Shown: piece after piece, positions 1 to 7,113 of the stretch
How the letters are laid out: each line of letters opens with the position of its first letter
How positions within the stretch are numbered: position 1 is the stretch's first letter
DNA from: Actinomycetospora sp.
GTDB taxonomy: Bacteria; Actinomycetota; Actinomycetes; Mycobacteriales; Pseudonocardiaceae
Direction: 5' to 3'
DNA: 8,720 bases
NCBI GenBank assembly: GCA_025925615.1
Contig: JAICLN010000175.1
Location: forward strand, 1 to 8,720
The notes under the pieces: model-generated
Seen by the model: only the letters and a program-made list of their open reading frames with translations
The model's database searches: none
What the model was told of the DNA's origin: nothing
Made by a program: the position numbers and the translations under genes

Positions 1-1
1 C

Positions 2-2275
2 CAGCTGCAGGCCGCGTTGCGCGCCAAGGAGCTGTTCAAGCGCGACGTCGACTACGTGGTGCAGGGCGGCGAGGTCAAGATCGTCGACGAGTTCACCGGC
101 CGCATCCTCGAGGGCCGGCGTTGGAGCGAAGGCCTCCACCAGGCGGTCGAAGCCAAGGAGCGGGTGAAGATCAAGGAGGAGAACCAGACCCTCGCGACCA
201 TCACCCTGCAGAACTACTTCCGCATGTACGACAAGCTCAGCGGGATGACGGGGACCGCCTCCACCGAGGCCGGTGAGTTCGCCCACACGTATGGGCTCGA
301 GGTGGTGTCGATCCCCACCAACCGGTCGCTGGTCCGTCTCGACGAGCCCGATCTCATCTACAAGACCGAGGCGGCGAAGTTCGAGGCCGTCGCCGACGAC
401 GTGGCCGAGCACTTCGAGCGGGGCCAGCCGGTCCTCATCGGGACGACGAGCGTGGAGCGCTCCGAGTACCTGGCCAAGCTGCTCACCCAGCGCGGTGTGG
501 AGCACTTCGTGCTCAACGCGAAGTTCCACGAGCAGGAGGCCGGGATCATCGCCCAGGCCGGGCGGCGCCGGGCGGTCACGGTCGCAACGAACATGGCGGG
601 GCGCGGTACCGACATCGTGCTCGGCGGCAACCCCGACTTCCTGGCCGACCTGCGCCTGCGCGAGAAGGGCCTCGACCCGGTGGACATGCGCGAGGAGTAC
701 GAGGCGGCCTGGGACGAGACGCTCGCCCGGGTCAAGGACGAGGTCTCCCGCGAGTCCGAGCAGGTCAAGAAGGCGGGCGGCCTGTACGTCCTGGGCACCG
801 AGCGCCACGAGTCCCGCCGCATCGACAACCAGCTGCGTGGCCGCTCCGGGCGTCAGGGCGACCCCGGCGAGTCGCGGTTCTACCTCTCGCTGGGCGACGA
901 GCTCATGCGGCGGTTCAACGGGGCCATGGTCGAGACGATCATGACCCGGTTCAACCTGCCCGAGGACATGCCCATCGAGGCGAAGATGGTGTCCCGGGCG
1001 ATCCGCAGCGCGCAGACCCAGGTCGAGCAGCAGAACTTCGAGATCCGCAAGGACATCCTCGAGTACGACGAGGTCATGAACCAGCAGCGGACGGTGATCT
1101 ACGACGAGCGCCGCCGTGTGCTCGACGGGGAGAACCTGTCCGAGCAGATCCAGAACATGCTGGTCGACGTCGTGACCGCCTACGTCGATGGCGCCACGTC
1201 CGAGGGCTACAGCGAGGACTGGGACCTCGAGAAGCTGTGGGAGGGGCTGGGGCAGCTCTACCCGGTGGGGGTGTCCTGGGAGGACGTGCTCTCCGAGCAC
1301 GACGACATCGACCGCGACCTGCTCGTCGAGGTGCTGACCGAGGACGCCCTCGAGGCCTACCGGCGCCGCGAGGAGGAGATCGACGGCCTCGTTCCGACCG
1401 GCGGCATGCGCGAGCTCGAGCGCCAGGTCGTCCTCTCGGTGCTCGACCGCAAGTGGCGCGAGCACCTGTACGAGATGGACTACCTCAAGCAGGGCATCGG
1501 GCTGCGGGCCATGGCCCAGCGCGACCCGAAGATCGAGTACAAGCGCGAGGGCTTCGAGATGTTCTCCGCGATGATGGAGGGCATCCGCGAGGAGTCCGTC
1601 GGCTTCCTGTTCAACCTGACGATCCAGGTCGAGGAGGTCGCCCCGGTCGACGCCGTCCCCGGCGCCAACCCGACGACCGAGACGGCGATGCAGCCGGCCA
1701 TCCGACCCGATGACCCGGACCCGCGCACGCTCTCGACGGCGGGTGCCGCGCCGATCGGCGCCCCACCGCGGCCGGTCGGCCCCGGCCCGATGCCGCCGCA
1801 GGGGCAGGGTCAGGGGCAGGGCCGCCCGATGATGGTGCCGCAGGAGTCGCGGCGCCCCGGCTTCGAGCCGACGGAGGCGATCCCCGCCGCCCCGATGCCC
1901 GCGGCCCCGCCCGGGCCGGGTGCTCCCGGCGCTCCCGGTGCTCCGAACGGTGGCCGGCGCGGTGGCGGCGTCCCGACGGGTCGGCGTGGGCGCGGAGGCC
2001 CGCCCCCGCAGGACGCCCCGGCCGGGCCGGCGATGACGCAGACCGGCGTGGCCCCGCCCGCCTTCCGCGGCGCCGGGCTCGGCGGGCAGCGGCCCCAGCA
2101 GCTCAACTACTCGGGGCCGGACGAGGACGGGCAGGCGGCGAGCGGACCCAACGGCCGCCGTCCCGCGAACCCGCAGCAGGCCCGCCGCGCCGAGACCCCG
2201 TCCCGCAACGCGCCGTGCCACTGCGGGTCCGGCCGCAAGTACAAGCAGTGCCACGGGGCGCCCCCGCGCGGTTGA
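2..2275 (+). CDS. secA: Protein translocase ATPase SecA (SecA1 type), 5'-truncated by the window edge
   Basis: SecA is the cytoplasmic ATPase motor that pushes unfolded preproteins through the SecYEG channel. The reading frame is open from base 2 without a start; by comparison with family length, roughly 300 N-terminal residues, including Walker A, lie to the left. Visible in order: the end of nucleotide-binding domain 1 with VDEFTGR (about nt 83-103); NBD2 with [10 protein letters not shown] (about 440) and [14 protein letters not shown] (about 590-633); [16 protein letters not shown] (about 821-868), the helicase-type arginine-finger region; the helical scaffold/wing with [10 protein letters not shown] (about 1060-1090); and [19 protein letters not shown] (about 1460-1520). 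From about nt 1670 to 2200 runs a Pro/Gly/Arg-rich tail of low complexity, followed by a SEC-C zinc motif with Cys-x-Cys-x8-Cys-His (nt 2216-2254), which in this family binds SecB or ribosomes. It stops with TGA at 2273-2275. A housekeeping gene; identification is secure. Confidence 0.97.
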   Translation, partial: QLQAALRAKELFKRDVDYVVQGGEVKIVDEFTGRILEGRRWSEGLHQAVEAKERVKIKEENQTLATITLQNYFRMYDKLSGMTGTASTEAGEFAHTYGLEVVSIPTNRSLVRLDEPDLIYKTEAAKFEAVADDVAEHFERGQPVLIGTTSVERSEYLAKLLTQRGVEHFVLNAKFHEQEAGIIAQAGRRRAVTVATNMAGRGTDIVLGGNPDFLADLRLREKGLDPVDMREEYEAAWDETLARVKDEVSRESEQVKKAGGLYVLGTERHESRRIDNQLRGRSGRQGDPGESRFYLSLGDELMRRFNGAMVETIMTRFNLPEDMPIEAKMVSRAIRSAQTQVEQQNFEIRKDILEYDEVMNQQRTVIYDERRRVLDGENLSEQIQNMLVDVVTAYVDGATSEGYSEDWDLEKLWEGLGQLYPVGVSWEDVLSEHDDIDRDLLVEVLTEDALEAYRRREEEIDGLVPTGGMRELERQVVLSVLDRKWREHLYEMDYLKQGIGLRAMAQRDPKIEYKREGFEMFSAMMEGIREESVGFLFNLTIQVEEVAPVDAVPGANPTTETAMQPAIRPDDPDPRTLSTAGAAPIGAPPRPVGPGPMPPQGQGQGQGRPMMVPQESRRPGFEPTEAIPAAPMPAAPPGPGAPGAPGAPNGGRRGGGVPTGRRGRGGPPPQDAPAGPAMTQTGVAPPAFRGAGLGGQRPQQLNYSGPDEDGQAASGPNGRRPANPQQARRAETPSRNAPCHCGSGRKYKQCHGAPPRG
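1799..1945 (+). repeat. Short in-frame tandem repeats in the SecA tail
   Basis: Two small in-frame arrays sit in the disordered SecA tail. At 1799-1822 a CAGGGN hexamer occurs four times and encodes (Gln-Gly)x4. At 1919-1945 a nine-base unit encoding Gly-Ala-Pro occurs three times. Both are seen directly. They probably arose by replication slippage, and copy number may vary between strains; they lie in a linker where length changes should be tolerated. Confidence 0.8.
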
Positions 2276-2282
2276 TACCGGG

Positions 2283-2454
2283 TCCTGGTGATCAGGGGTA
2301 CGTGAGGCCGGGCCGGAGCGTGCGTGGGCTGCCTGGTGTGCCTCTCGTCGTCGGGTGCGGCGGGGCGCGGGGTCGGCTGCGCGGGTTCCTCGTGATCAGG
2401 GGTACGTGAGGCCGGCCCGGGTCGTGCACGGGCTGCGTGTTGTGCCCCTCGTCG
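2283..2454. repeat. Two diverged direct copies of a ~68-bp intergenic block (104-bp period)
   Basis: Between the convergent secA and Rv3235-like genes, a block at 2283-2350 recurs at 2387-2454. The 23 bases at 2288-2310 and 2392-2414 are identical and begin GTGATCAGGGGTACGTGAGG; the next 40 bases match at about 32 positions. Each copy holds the palindrome TGATCA. Small dyads nearby (TACC 2276-2279 with GGTA 2297-2300, CCTG 2284-2287 with CAGG 2293-2296, and GCCCG 2415-2419 with CGGGC 2429-2433) could form weak hairpins and act in termination for the two converging genes, but no T-run follows. No convincing gene lies in 2276-2461. The repeat is seen; any function is inference. Confidence 0.75.
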
Positions 2455-2461
2455 GCAGGCC

Positions 2462-3091
2462 TCACAGCACTGTGAGCTCGGTGGGCCGCCATGTGCGGGT
2501 CGCGTCGAGCTCGAAGCGGGCCGCAGCGGCGCGCGCCCGCTGACCGCCGTCACCGCACAGGGCGGCCGCCACCTCGACGGCGAGCCCGGGCGCACCGTCC
2601 GGTCCGGGGGTCCCGACGACGGGGCAGAGTCGCAGCCCCCGCACCCGTGCGCCACGGGGGAAGCCCGAGCCGACCCGGGCAAGGCCGGTCCGCACCCGCT
2701 CGCGAAACTGGGCTGGGCACCGGCGCAGGAGGTGCTCGAGGGGTCGTCGCCCGTCGAGGACCTCCGCGGCCGCGGTGAGCAGGCCGACGGCCAGCGGGCC
2801 GACCTGCGCGGTCGCGGCCTGCAGCGCCGCGTCCCACGCTGGTCCGCCCGCCACGCCGTCGTCGTGAGCCTGCGGTGCCTCCTCGGTCGGGGTCACGCCG
2901 GCGCCCGACTCCGCGAGCAGCTCGGCCAGCGGGCGCAGCCGCGGCAGCGGGCGGACGTCCATCCGCCGCGCCCGCGCCGGTGCCTCACAGGGAGCCGCCT
3001 CCCCCGGCCGTAGCAGCGCACCAGCGCGCCCGGACGCCTCGGGCCCGCCTCCCACGGGTTCCGGGACGACCTCGCTCGCCGTCACGCTCAT
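2462..3091 (-). CDS. Rv3235 family protein (DUF6459-like), function unknown
   Basis: The product is 209 residues, rich in Ala, Arg and Pro. The N-terminal 60 or so residues are low complexity and probably disordered. A more ordered part begins near WDAALQAATAQVGPLAVGLLTAAAEVLDGRRPLEHLLRRC and ends with a conserved-looking tail (RARAAAARFELDATRTWRPTELTVL region), which is the typical shape of actinobacterial Rv3235-type proteins. I call it from that pattern and from its position, convergent to secA and near a Tgs3-like acyltransferase, as in mycobacteria. The ATG at 3091 is supported by GGGAGG about 6 bases upstream (3103-3098 on the minus strand). No signal peptide, membrane helix or catalytic motif is visible. 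Role unknown; proximity to secA is not enough to propose a secretion function. Confidence 0.75.
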   Translation of the reverse strand: MSVTASEVVPEPVGGGPEASGRAGALLRPGEAAPCEAPARARRMDVRPLPRLRPLAELLAESGAGVTPTEEAPQAHDDGVAGGPAWDAALQAATAQVGPLAVGLLTAAAEVLDGRRPLEHLLRRCPAQFRERVRTGLARVGSGFPRGARVRGLRLCPVVGTPGPDGAPGLAVEVAAALCGDGGQRARAAAARFELDATRTWRPTELTVL

Positions 3092-3291
3092 GCCGCTCCT
3101 CCCGTCGTCACGACGCCGTCACGACGTCGTCGTCGCCGTGGTGGGAGGAGCCGCGGCCGTGGCCCGAATCTAGGTGAGCCCAGCGTCGAGCAGGGGCGCT
3201 TTGGCCGAGATCGTCGAGGATTCGACCGCGGGCCTCGGTGACGATGTGGATTTCCTGACGTTCAGTGTCTGCGATGCGACACCGCTGACAC
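3092..3291. other. 200-bp non-coding gap with palindromes upstream of the Rv3235-like gene
   Basis: This gap separates two minus-strand genes. Next to the Rv3235-like start it holds CGTCGTCACGACG (3103-3115, 6-bp arms, 1-base centre), the perfect palindrome ACGACGTCGT (3121-3130) and the 10-mer CGTCACGACG twice, 11 bp apart (3106-3115, 3117-3126). A TAGATT box on the minus strand (3172-3167) could be a -10 element, but no good -35 is seen. The stretch 3167-3290 is visibly less GC-rich than its surroundings and has no credible coding frame. The upstream end carries the paired CTGA-n3-TCAG dyads listed separately. Regulatory or leader roles are inference. Confidence 0.5.
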
Positions 3292-3296
3292 TCAGC
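3255..3296. promoter_or_regulatory. Paired CTGA-n3-TCAG dyads, centres 30 bp apart
   Basis: CTGACGTTCAG (3255-3265) and GCTGACACTCAGC (3284-3296) share the form CTGA-NNN-TCAG, with centres at 3260 and 3290, three helical turns apart. Between and across them GTGTC (3265-3269) can pair with GACAC at 3278-3282 or with GACAC at 3287-3291, giving two mutually exclusive hairpins. The second dyad overlaps the TGA stop of the RNA methyltransferase gene. The arrangement suits either a dimer-binding operator pair or a 3'-end RNA structure or terminator; no T-run is present. It could also be one copy of a dispersed intergenic repeat. Confidence 0.4.
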
Positions 3297-4083
3297 GCCG
3301 GGCGAGCTCGAAACAGGCCAGGGTCGCCGCGCACGCCGCGTTGAGCGACTCCACGCCCGCCGCCATCGGCACCACCACGGTGTCGTGCAGCTCGCCGCGC
3401 ACGTCCGGCGTCAGCCCGTCGGTCTCGCCCCCGACCACCATCGCGACCCGCGGCGGCAGCTCCACCGAGAACAAGGACGACCGCCCGGCCCCGTCGAGGC
3501 CCAGCAGCACGAATCCGGCCTCGGCGAGCGTCGCCAGCCCCGCGGCCGCCGTGCCCGCCCGCAGCACCGGCGCGTGGAACGCCACCCCGGCCGACGCCTT
3601 CACCACGAGCGGATCGATCGACGGCGCCCCCCGGCGGGGCAGCAGGACCCCGTCCAGCCCGGCGGCCGTCGCCGACCGCAGGATCATCCCGACGTTGGCC
3701 GGATTCGTCAGGCCGTCGAGGACGAGCACGCGCGCCGGGGCGTCCGGGTCCAGCGACGCGGTGAACCGCTCCACGGTCCGCATCCCGGGCGCGACCACGT
3801 CGGCGATCACGCCCTGGTCCTGCCGGCCGTTGCCGGCGAGCACCTTCACCCGTTGGGCGGACGCCCGCCGGACCGGGATCCCGCGTGTCTTCGCGGCGTC
3901 GAGCAGGGGCCGGACGGCCCGCGGGTCGGCGCCCTCGGCGAGGACCACCTTGTCGACCTGCAGGGCCGGGTCGGAGAGCGCCTCGAGGACCGGCTTGCGG
4001 CCGTAGACGGTGACGAAGCGGTCCTTCGGGGACGCCGCGGAGGCCTCGGCGCCGTCGGGATCCACGGGCTCTCGGGGTGACAT
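3292..4083 (-). CDS. SpoU/TrmH family RNA 2'-O-ribose methyltransferase
   Basis: A predicted SAM-dependent enzyme that methylates a ribose 2'-OH in rRNA or tRNA, 263 residues, cytoplasmic. The N-terminal part (residues 24-97) is a SpoU substrate-binding domain: VTVYGRKPVLEAL at 24-36 and GNGRQDQGVIADV at 84-96. The catalytic SPOUT (trefoil-knot) domain has motif 1 NPANVGMILRSA (127-138), motif 2 VVGGETDGL (216-224, with the conserved Glu) and motif 3 PMAAGVESLNAA (239-250). Motif 3 reads SLNAA rather than the more usual SLNVS, a mild variant. The length matches RlmB or TsnR-like members; which nucleotide is modified cannot be told from sequence. The start is ATG 4083 (MSPREPV); the frame stays open far upstream only because the opposite strand is GC-rich coding DNA. 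It is divergent from the acyltransferase gene with only 54 bp between starts. Confidence 0.9.
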   Translation of the reverse strand: MSPREPVDPDGAEASAASPKDRFVTVYGRKPVLEALSDPALQVDKVVLAEGADPRAVRPLLDAAKTRGIPVRRASAQRVKVLAGNGRQDQGVIADVVAPGMRTVERFTASLDPDAPARVLVLDGLTNPANVGMILRSATAAGLDGVLLPRRGAPSIDPLVVKASAGVAFHAPVLRAGTAAAGLATLAEAGFVLLGLDGAGRSSLFSVELPPRVAMVVGGETDGLTPDVRGELHDTVVVPMAAGVESLNAACAATLACFELARR

Positions 4084-4137
4084 CGGCGACCACTCTCGCA
4101 GACGGGTCGCGGACGGCGGCGTGCGAGGATCGAGGTC
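4084..4137. promoter_or_regulatory. 54-bp divergent start region between the methyltransferase and lipid genes
   Basis: Both genes must be transcribed from this 54-bp gap or from within each other's 5' ends. On the plus strand GAGGA at 4125-4129 lies 8 bases before ATG 4138, a good ribosome binding site that fixes that start. I could not identify convincing -35/-10 boxes for either direction. On the minus strand GAGAG about 9 bases before ATG 4083 is the only weak ribosome-site candidate. Confidence 0.45.
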
Positions 4138-5553
4138 ATGCCGGACCGCCTCTCGGCCCTGGACGCCTCCTTCCTCTACATGGACCAACCGACGACGCCC
4201 ATGCACGTCGGGAGCGTCGCCGTGTTCCGCAAACCGCGGTCCGGTTTCGACTACGAGCGGCTCGTCGAGCTCATCAGTGGGCGGATCGGCCTGGTCCCGC
4301 GCTACCGCCAGAAAATCCGGCAGGTGCCTGGCGGGGTCGCGCGGCCGGTGTGGGTCGACGACACCGACTTCGACGTGACCTACCACGTCCGCCGCTCCGC
4401 GCTCCCCGGCCCGGGCACCGACCGGGCGCTCAACGAGCTGGTCGCGCGTCTCATGTCGCGCCCTCTCGACCACACCCGCCCGCTGTGGGAGATGTACCTG
4501 GTCGACGGGCTGTCCGGCGGGCGGGTCGCGATCGTCACGAAGACCCACCAGGCGATGGTCGACGGCATCGCCTCGCTCGACATCAGCCAGGTCGTCCTCG
4601 ACGACGCCCCGGAGGGCCGCGAGGACCCGGCCGACGACTGGCGGGCCCGGCCCGAGCCGCCGTCCTGGAAGCTGGTCCTCGACGCCATGGGGGAGGCCGT
4701 CGCCCGCCCGGGCAACGCCGTCGAGGCCGCCCGCGCCGCGGTCCGGGACGCCACCGACACCGTCGCGCAGGTCGCGGGCGTCGCGGGCGGGCTGCTCTCC
4801 GCCGTCCGCACCGCCGTGCGGCCCGCCCCCACCAGCCCGCTCAACGTCCCGATCTCCACGCAGCGCCGCTTCGCCCACGCCCGCACCGACCTCGAGGACT
4901 ACCGCCTCGTGCGCCGCGCCCACGGCGGCACGATCAACGACGTCGTCCTCACCGTGATCTCCGGAGCGATGCGCAACTGGCTGCTCTCGCGCGGGGCGTC
5001 GGTGACCCCGACGACGACGATGCGGGCGATGGTGCCGTTGTCGGTGCGCGGCGAGGCCGAGGCCACCGGCGCGATCAACGGGGCCGGCCTGCTCGGCAAC
5101 CGCATCGCCTCCTACCTGGTCGACCTGCCGGTCGGCGAGCCCAACCCGGTGCTGCGCATGCACCACGTCGCGCACGCGATGCGCGAGCACAAGCAGTCCG
5201 GGCAGTCGGTCGGCGCGAACGCGCTGGTCCAGGTGGGCGGGTTCGCCCCGCCGACGCTGCACGCGCTCGCCGCCCGAGCGGCCAGCGGGCTCTCGCGACG
5301 GCTGTTCAACGTCGTCGTGTCCAACGTCCCGGGGCCGCAGCACCCGCTGTACGCGGGCGGCGCGCGGATGCTCGAGATGTACCCGGTGGTGCCGCTGGCG
5401 AAGGGCCAGTCCCTCGCGGTCGGCCTGACGTCCTACGACGGCGGGGTGTTCTTCGGGTTCAACGCCGACCGCGACGCGATGTCCGACGTGGACGAGTTCG
5501 GCGACCTGGTCTCCGAGGCACTCGCCGAGCTGGTCGCGACGGTGCCCCAATGA
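4138..5553 (+). CDS. Wax ester synthase / diacylglycerol acyltransferase (WS/DGAT, Tgs-like)
   Basis: The 471-residue product matches the usual length of bacterial WS/DGAT enzymes, which transfer an acyl group from acyl-CoA to diacylglycerol or fatty alcohols to make storage lipid. It starts MPDRLSALDASFLYMD, a typical family opening. Visible motifs: RPLWEMYLVDGL (114-125); the active-site region KTHQAMVDG (135-143); TINDVVLTV (265-273), the conserved Asn-Asp motif; MRAMVPLSVR; LGNRIASYLVDLPVG; and the C-terminal SNVPGPQHPLYAGG (from about 395) with FFGFNADRDAMSD near the end. The canonical HHxxxDG is HQxxxDG here (His137, Gln138, Asp142, Gly143), so the second His is replaced. I believe this variant occurs in some actinobacterial paralogues, but activity is less certain. 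It is first in a three-gene run and its TGA overlaps the next ATG. Its position corresponds to tgs3 (Rv3233c/Rv3234c) of mycobacteria. Confidence 0.9.
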   Translation: MPDRLSALDASFLYMDQPTTPMHVGSVAVFRKPRSGFDYERLVELISGRIGLVPRYRQKIRQVPGGVARPVWVDDTDFDVTYHVRRSALPGPGTDRALNELVARLMSRPLDHTRPLWEMYLVDGLSGGRVAIVTKTHQAMVDGIASLDISQVVLDDAPEGREDPADDWRARPEPPSWKLVLDAMGEAVARPGNAVEAARAAVRDATDTVAQVAGVAGGLLSAVRTAVRPAPTSPLNVPISTQRRFAHARTDLEDYRLVRRAHGGTINDVVLTVISGAMRNWLLSRGASVTPTTTMRAMVPLSVRGEAEATGAINGAGLLGNRIASYLVDLPVGEPNPVLRMHHVAHAMREHKQSGQSVGANALVQVGGFAPPTLHALAARAASGLSRRLFNVVVSNVPGPQHPLYAGGARMLEMYPVVPLAKGQSLAVGLTSYDGGVFFGFNADRDAMSDVDEFGDLVSEALAELVATVPQ

Positions 5554-5582
5554 TCCGGGCCTCCGATGATCCGGGGCCTCCG
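5550..5582 (+). repeat. Near-perfect tandem duplication at the patatin start
   Basis: ATGATCCGGGCCTCCG (5550-5565) is followed directly by ATGATCCGGGGCCTCCG (5566-5582), differing by one extra G. Only the first ATG is in frame with the patatin; the second reads into a TGA after six codons. The two units total 33 bases, so the first ATG stays in frame with the GTG at 5583. The duplication therefore supplies the N-terminal 11 residues and the ATGA overlap. It was probably created by slippage. Confidence 0.75.
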
Positions 5583-6596
5583 GTGACCCCCGCGGCCGCG
5601 CGCACGCCCTCGCGGCGGGCCGTCGTCATCGGCACCGGCGGTTCCCTGGGCTACGCCTGGGCGATCGCGGCCCTCTCGACCTGGCAGCAGGCGACCGGGA
5701 TCGACGCGCGCGACGCCGACGTCGTCGTCGGGACCTCCGCCGGGTCGATCATCGCGTCCGCCCTGGCCAGCGGCGTCGCCGTCGACGATCTCGTCGACCA
5801 CCTGAGCAACCCGCGCCCGCGCTCGTCGGGGGACGCGGACGTGCGGCCCCGCCGCCACGGCGCCCGCGGGGGCCTGCCGCCGATGCCGCGGATGGGGCCG
5901 GGCTCGGTGCGCCTGCTCGGCCGGATCGCGCGTGCCCCGCGCCGGTTCCCGCCGCTCGCCGTCGCGTCCGCGTTGCTCCCGGTCGGGCGGGCGGACACCT
6001 CCGGCGTCGTGAAGCTGGTGTCCTCGTTCGCGCCCGAGGCGTGGCCGCGCCCGCCGTCGGCCCCGGAGCTGCGCATCATCGCGACCGACTACGACACCGG
6101 GGCCCGGGTGCCCTTCGGGCGACCGGGCGCGCCGCCCGCCTCGCCGGGTGATGCCGCCAGCGCGTCGTGCGCGGTCCCGGGCTGGTTCGCGCCGGTGCGG
6201 ATCGACGGGCGGCGCTACGTCGACGGCGGGGTGTGCTCGGCGACGTCCGCGGACCTGCTGCTGGGGGCGGACATGCCCCCGATCGACGAGGCCCTGGTGC
6301 TGGTCCCGCTCGCCCGGCGAGGACGGATCCACCTGACGGGGGCGGGGGCGGCGGCCGACGGACTCTTCCGTGGGATCGTCGGGCGTCGCAGCGCCCGGGA
6401 GATCGCCCGGCTGCGGACCGCGGGGGTGTGCGTCACCGCGCACGCCCCGGGACCGGAGGACCGGGCGGCGATGGGCTGGAACGTCATGGACGCCCGCAAG
6501 CAGGCGGAGGTCCTGCACACGGCCCTGCGGACGACGGCGGCCTGGTGGTCGCGGAGGGACCGGGACGACCAGGCGAGCGAAGCGACGGGAGACTAG
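5550..6596 (+). CDS. Patatin-like phospholipase / acyl hydrolase
   Basis: A predicted cytoplasmic serine lipid hydrolase of 348 residues, using a Ser-Asp dyad on phospholipid, glyceride or acyl-thioester substrates. Seen: the oxyanion loop GTGGSLG (28-34); the nucleophile elbow GTSAG (61-65, Ser63) followed by SIIASALASG; and RRYVDGGV with the catalytic Asp225 in DGG, preceded by SCAVPGWFAPVRIDG. All key residues are present. Residues 88-150 form a Pro/Arg-rich insertion, perhaps a lid. No signal peptide. ATG 5550 overlaps the acyltransferase stop as ATGA, implying translational coupling; GTG 5583, in frame and nearer the conserved part, is an alternative start. Together with the preceding acyltransferase this suggests paired synthesis and turnover of acyl lipids; in mycobacteria ppk2 occupies this slot. 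Confidence 0.88.
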   Translation: MIRASDDPGPPVTPAAARTPSRRAVVIGTGGSLGYAWAIAALSTWQQATGIDARDADVVVGTSAGSIIASALASGVAVDDLVDHLSNPRPRSSGDADVRPRRHGARGGLPPMPRMGPGSVRLLGRIARAPRRFPPLAVASALLPVGRADTSGVVKLVSSFAPEAWPRPPSAPELRIIATDYDTGARVPFGRPGAPPASPGDAASASCAVPGWFAPVRIDGRRYVDGGVCSATSADLLLGADMPPIDEALVLVPLARRGRIHLTGAGAAADGLFRGIVGRRSAREIARLRTAGVCVTAHAPGPEDRAAMGWNVMDARKQAEVLHTALRTTAAWWSRRDRDDQASEATGD

Positions 6597-6600
6597 GCGT

Positions 6601-7113
6601 ATGCGGATCTACGTGCCGACGACCGTCGCCGGGCTGCGCAAGCTCCTGGCCGACGAGCAGCTGCAGCCGCTCTCGGGGACGGCGTTCGCGCTGACCCCGG
6701 GGCTGCGCGAGGCATATGTGGCCGGCGACGACGAGGAACTGGAGTACGTCGCGATGACCGAGGCCGCGCGGGCCTCGCTGCGACTGCTCGGCACCGAGCT
6801 GGCCGGAGACCCCGACGCCCCGCCGCGGCGGGCGGTCGTGGCGGCCGACGTCGACGACGTGACCCTGCGCCCGGACCTCGATGCGGCCGTGGTGCGCGTG
6901 GACGGGCCGATCCCGCTGCGCCGGCTCGCCTCGGTGCACCTGGACCTCGCCGAGGCCGCCGAGGCGGTGCGCGCGGCCGCCGTCGTGATCGACGCGGCCG
7001 ACCTGGGCGACGAGGACGCCGAGCTCGCCGTCGGCGACGCCGAGGACCACGAGCTGGCCTGGTACGGGCTGCAGGAGCTCCCGTTCGTGCTCGACCTCGA
7101 GGACCTGTCCTAG
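6601..7113 (+). CDS. DUF6912 family protein (Rv3231c-like), function unknown
   Basis: A 170-residue acidic protein, starting MRIYVPTT at ATG 6601, four bases after the patatin stop, with GGGAGA at 6587-6592 as ribosome site. The pattern matches a conserved actinobacterial family: an N-terminal strand-helix (MRIYVPTTVAGLRKLL), GTAFALTPGLREAY (26-39), an acidic DDEELEYVAM helix, RRAVVAADV, LRPDLDAAVV, and the C-terminal DLGDEDAELAVGDAEDHELAWY with QELPFVLDL. No catalytic motif, signal peptide or membrane segment is seen. The conserved acidic and His residues (EDAELAVGDAEDHELAWY) could bind metal, but that is speculation. Co-directional with the lipid genes and probably in the same transcript; the mycobacterial equivalent Rv3231c sits beside ppk2 and tgs3, so the linkage is old. 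Its TAG stop interlocks with a minus-strand TAG in CTAG (7110-7113). Confidence 0.85.
   Translation: MRIYVPTTVAGLRKLLADEQLQPLSGTAFALTPGLREAYVAGDDEELEYVAMTEAARASLRLLGTELAGDPDAPPRRAVVAADVDDVTLRPDLDAAVVRVDGPIPLRRLASVHLDLAEAAEAVRAAAVVIDAADLGDEDAELAVGDAEDHELAWYGLQELPFVLDLEDLS

Noticed and set aside
2276..2461. CRISPR-like or att-site interpretation of the direct repeats
   Set aside because: Only two copies, diverged flanks, no cas gene, integrase or tRNA nearby.
2107..2682. Minus-strand open frame whose product repeats RPHVPLITR twice
   Set aside because: The repeated peptide is just the duplicated intergenic block read through; the frame overlaps two real genes and has no family resemblance.
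4077..5549. Upstream extension of the patatin frame through the acyltransferase gene
   Set aside because: It is an Arg/Pro-rich alternate frame of the acyltransferase; the patatin motifs begin after 5550, where a coupled ATG exists.
4084..5550. Long upstream extension of the RNA methyltransferase frame, antisense to the acyltransferase
   Set aside because: Composition is Arg/Gly/Asp/Val low complexity with no motif; ATG 4083 directly precedes the conserved domain.
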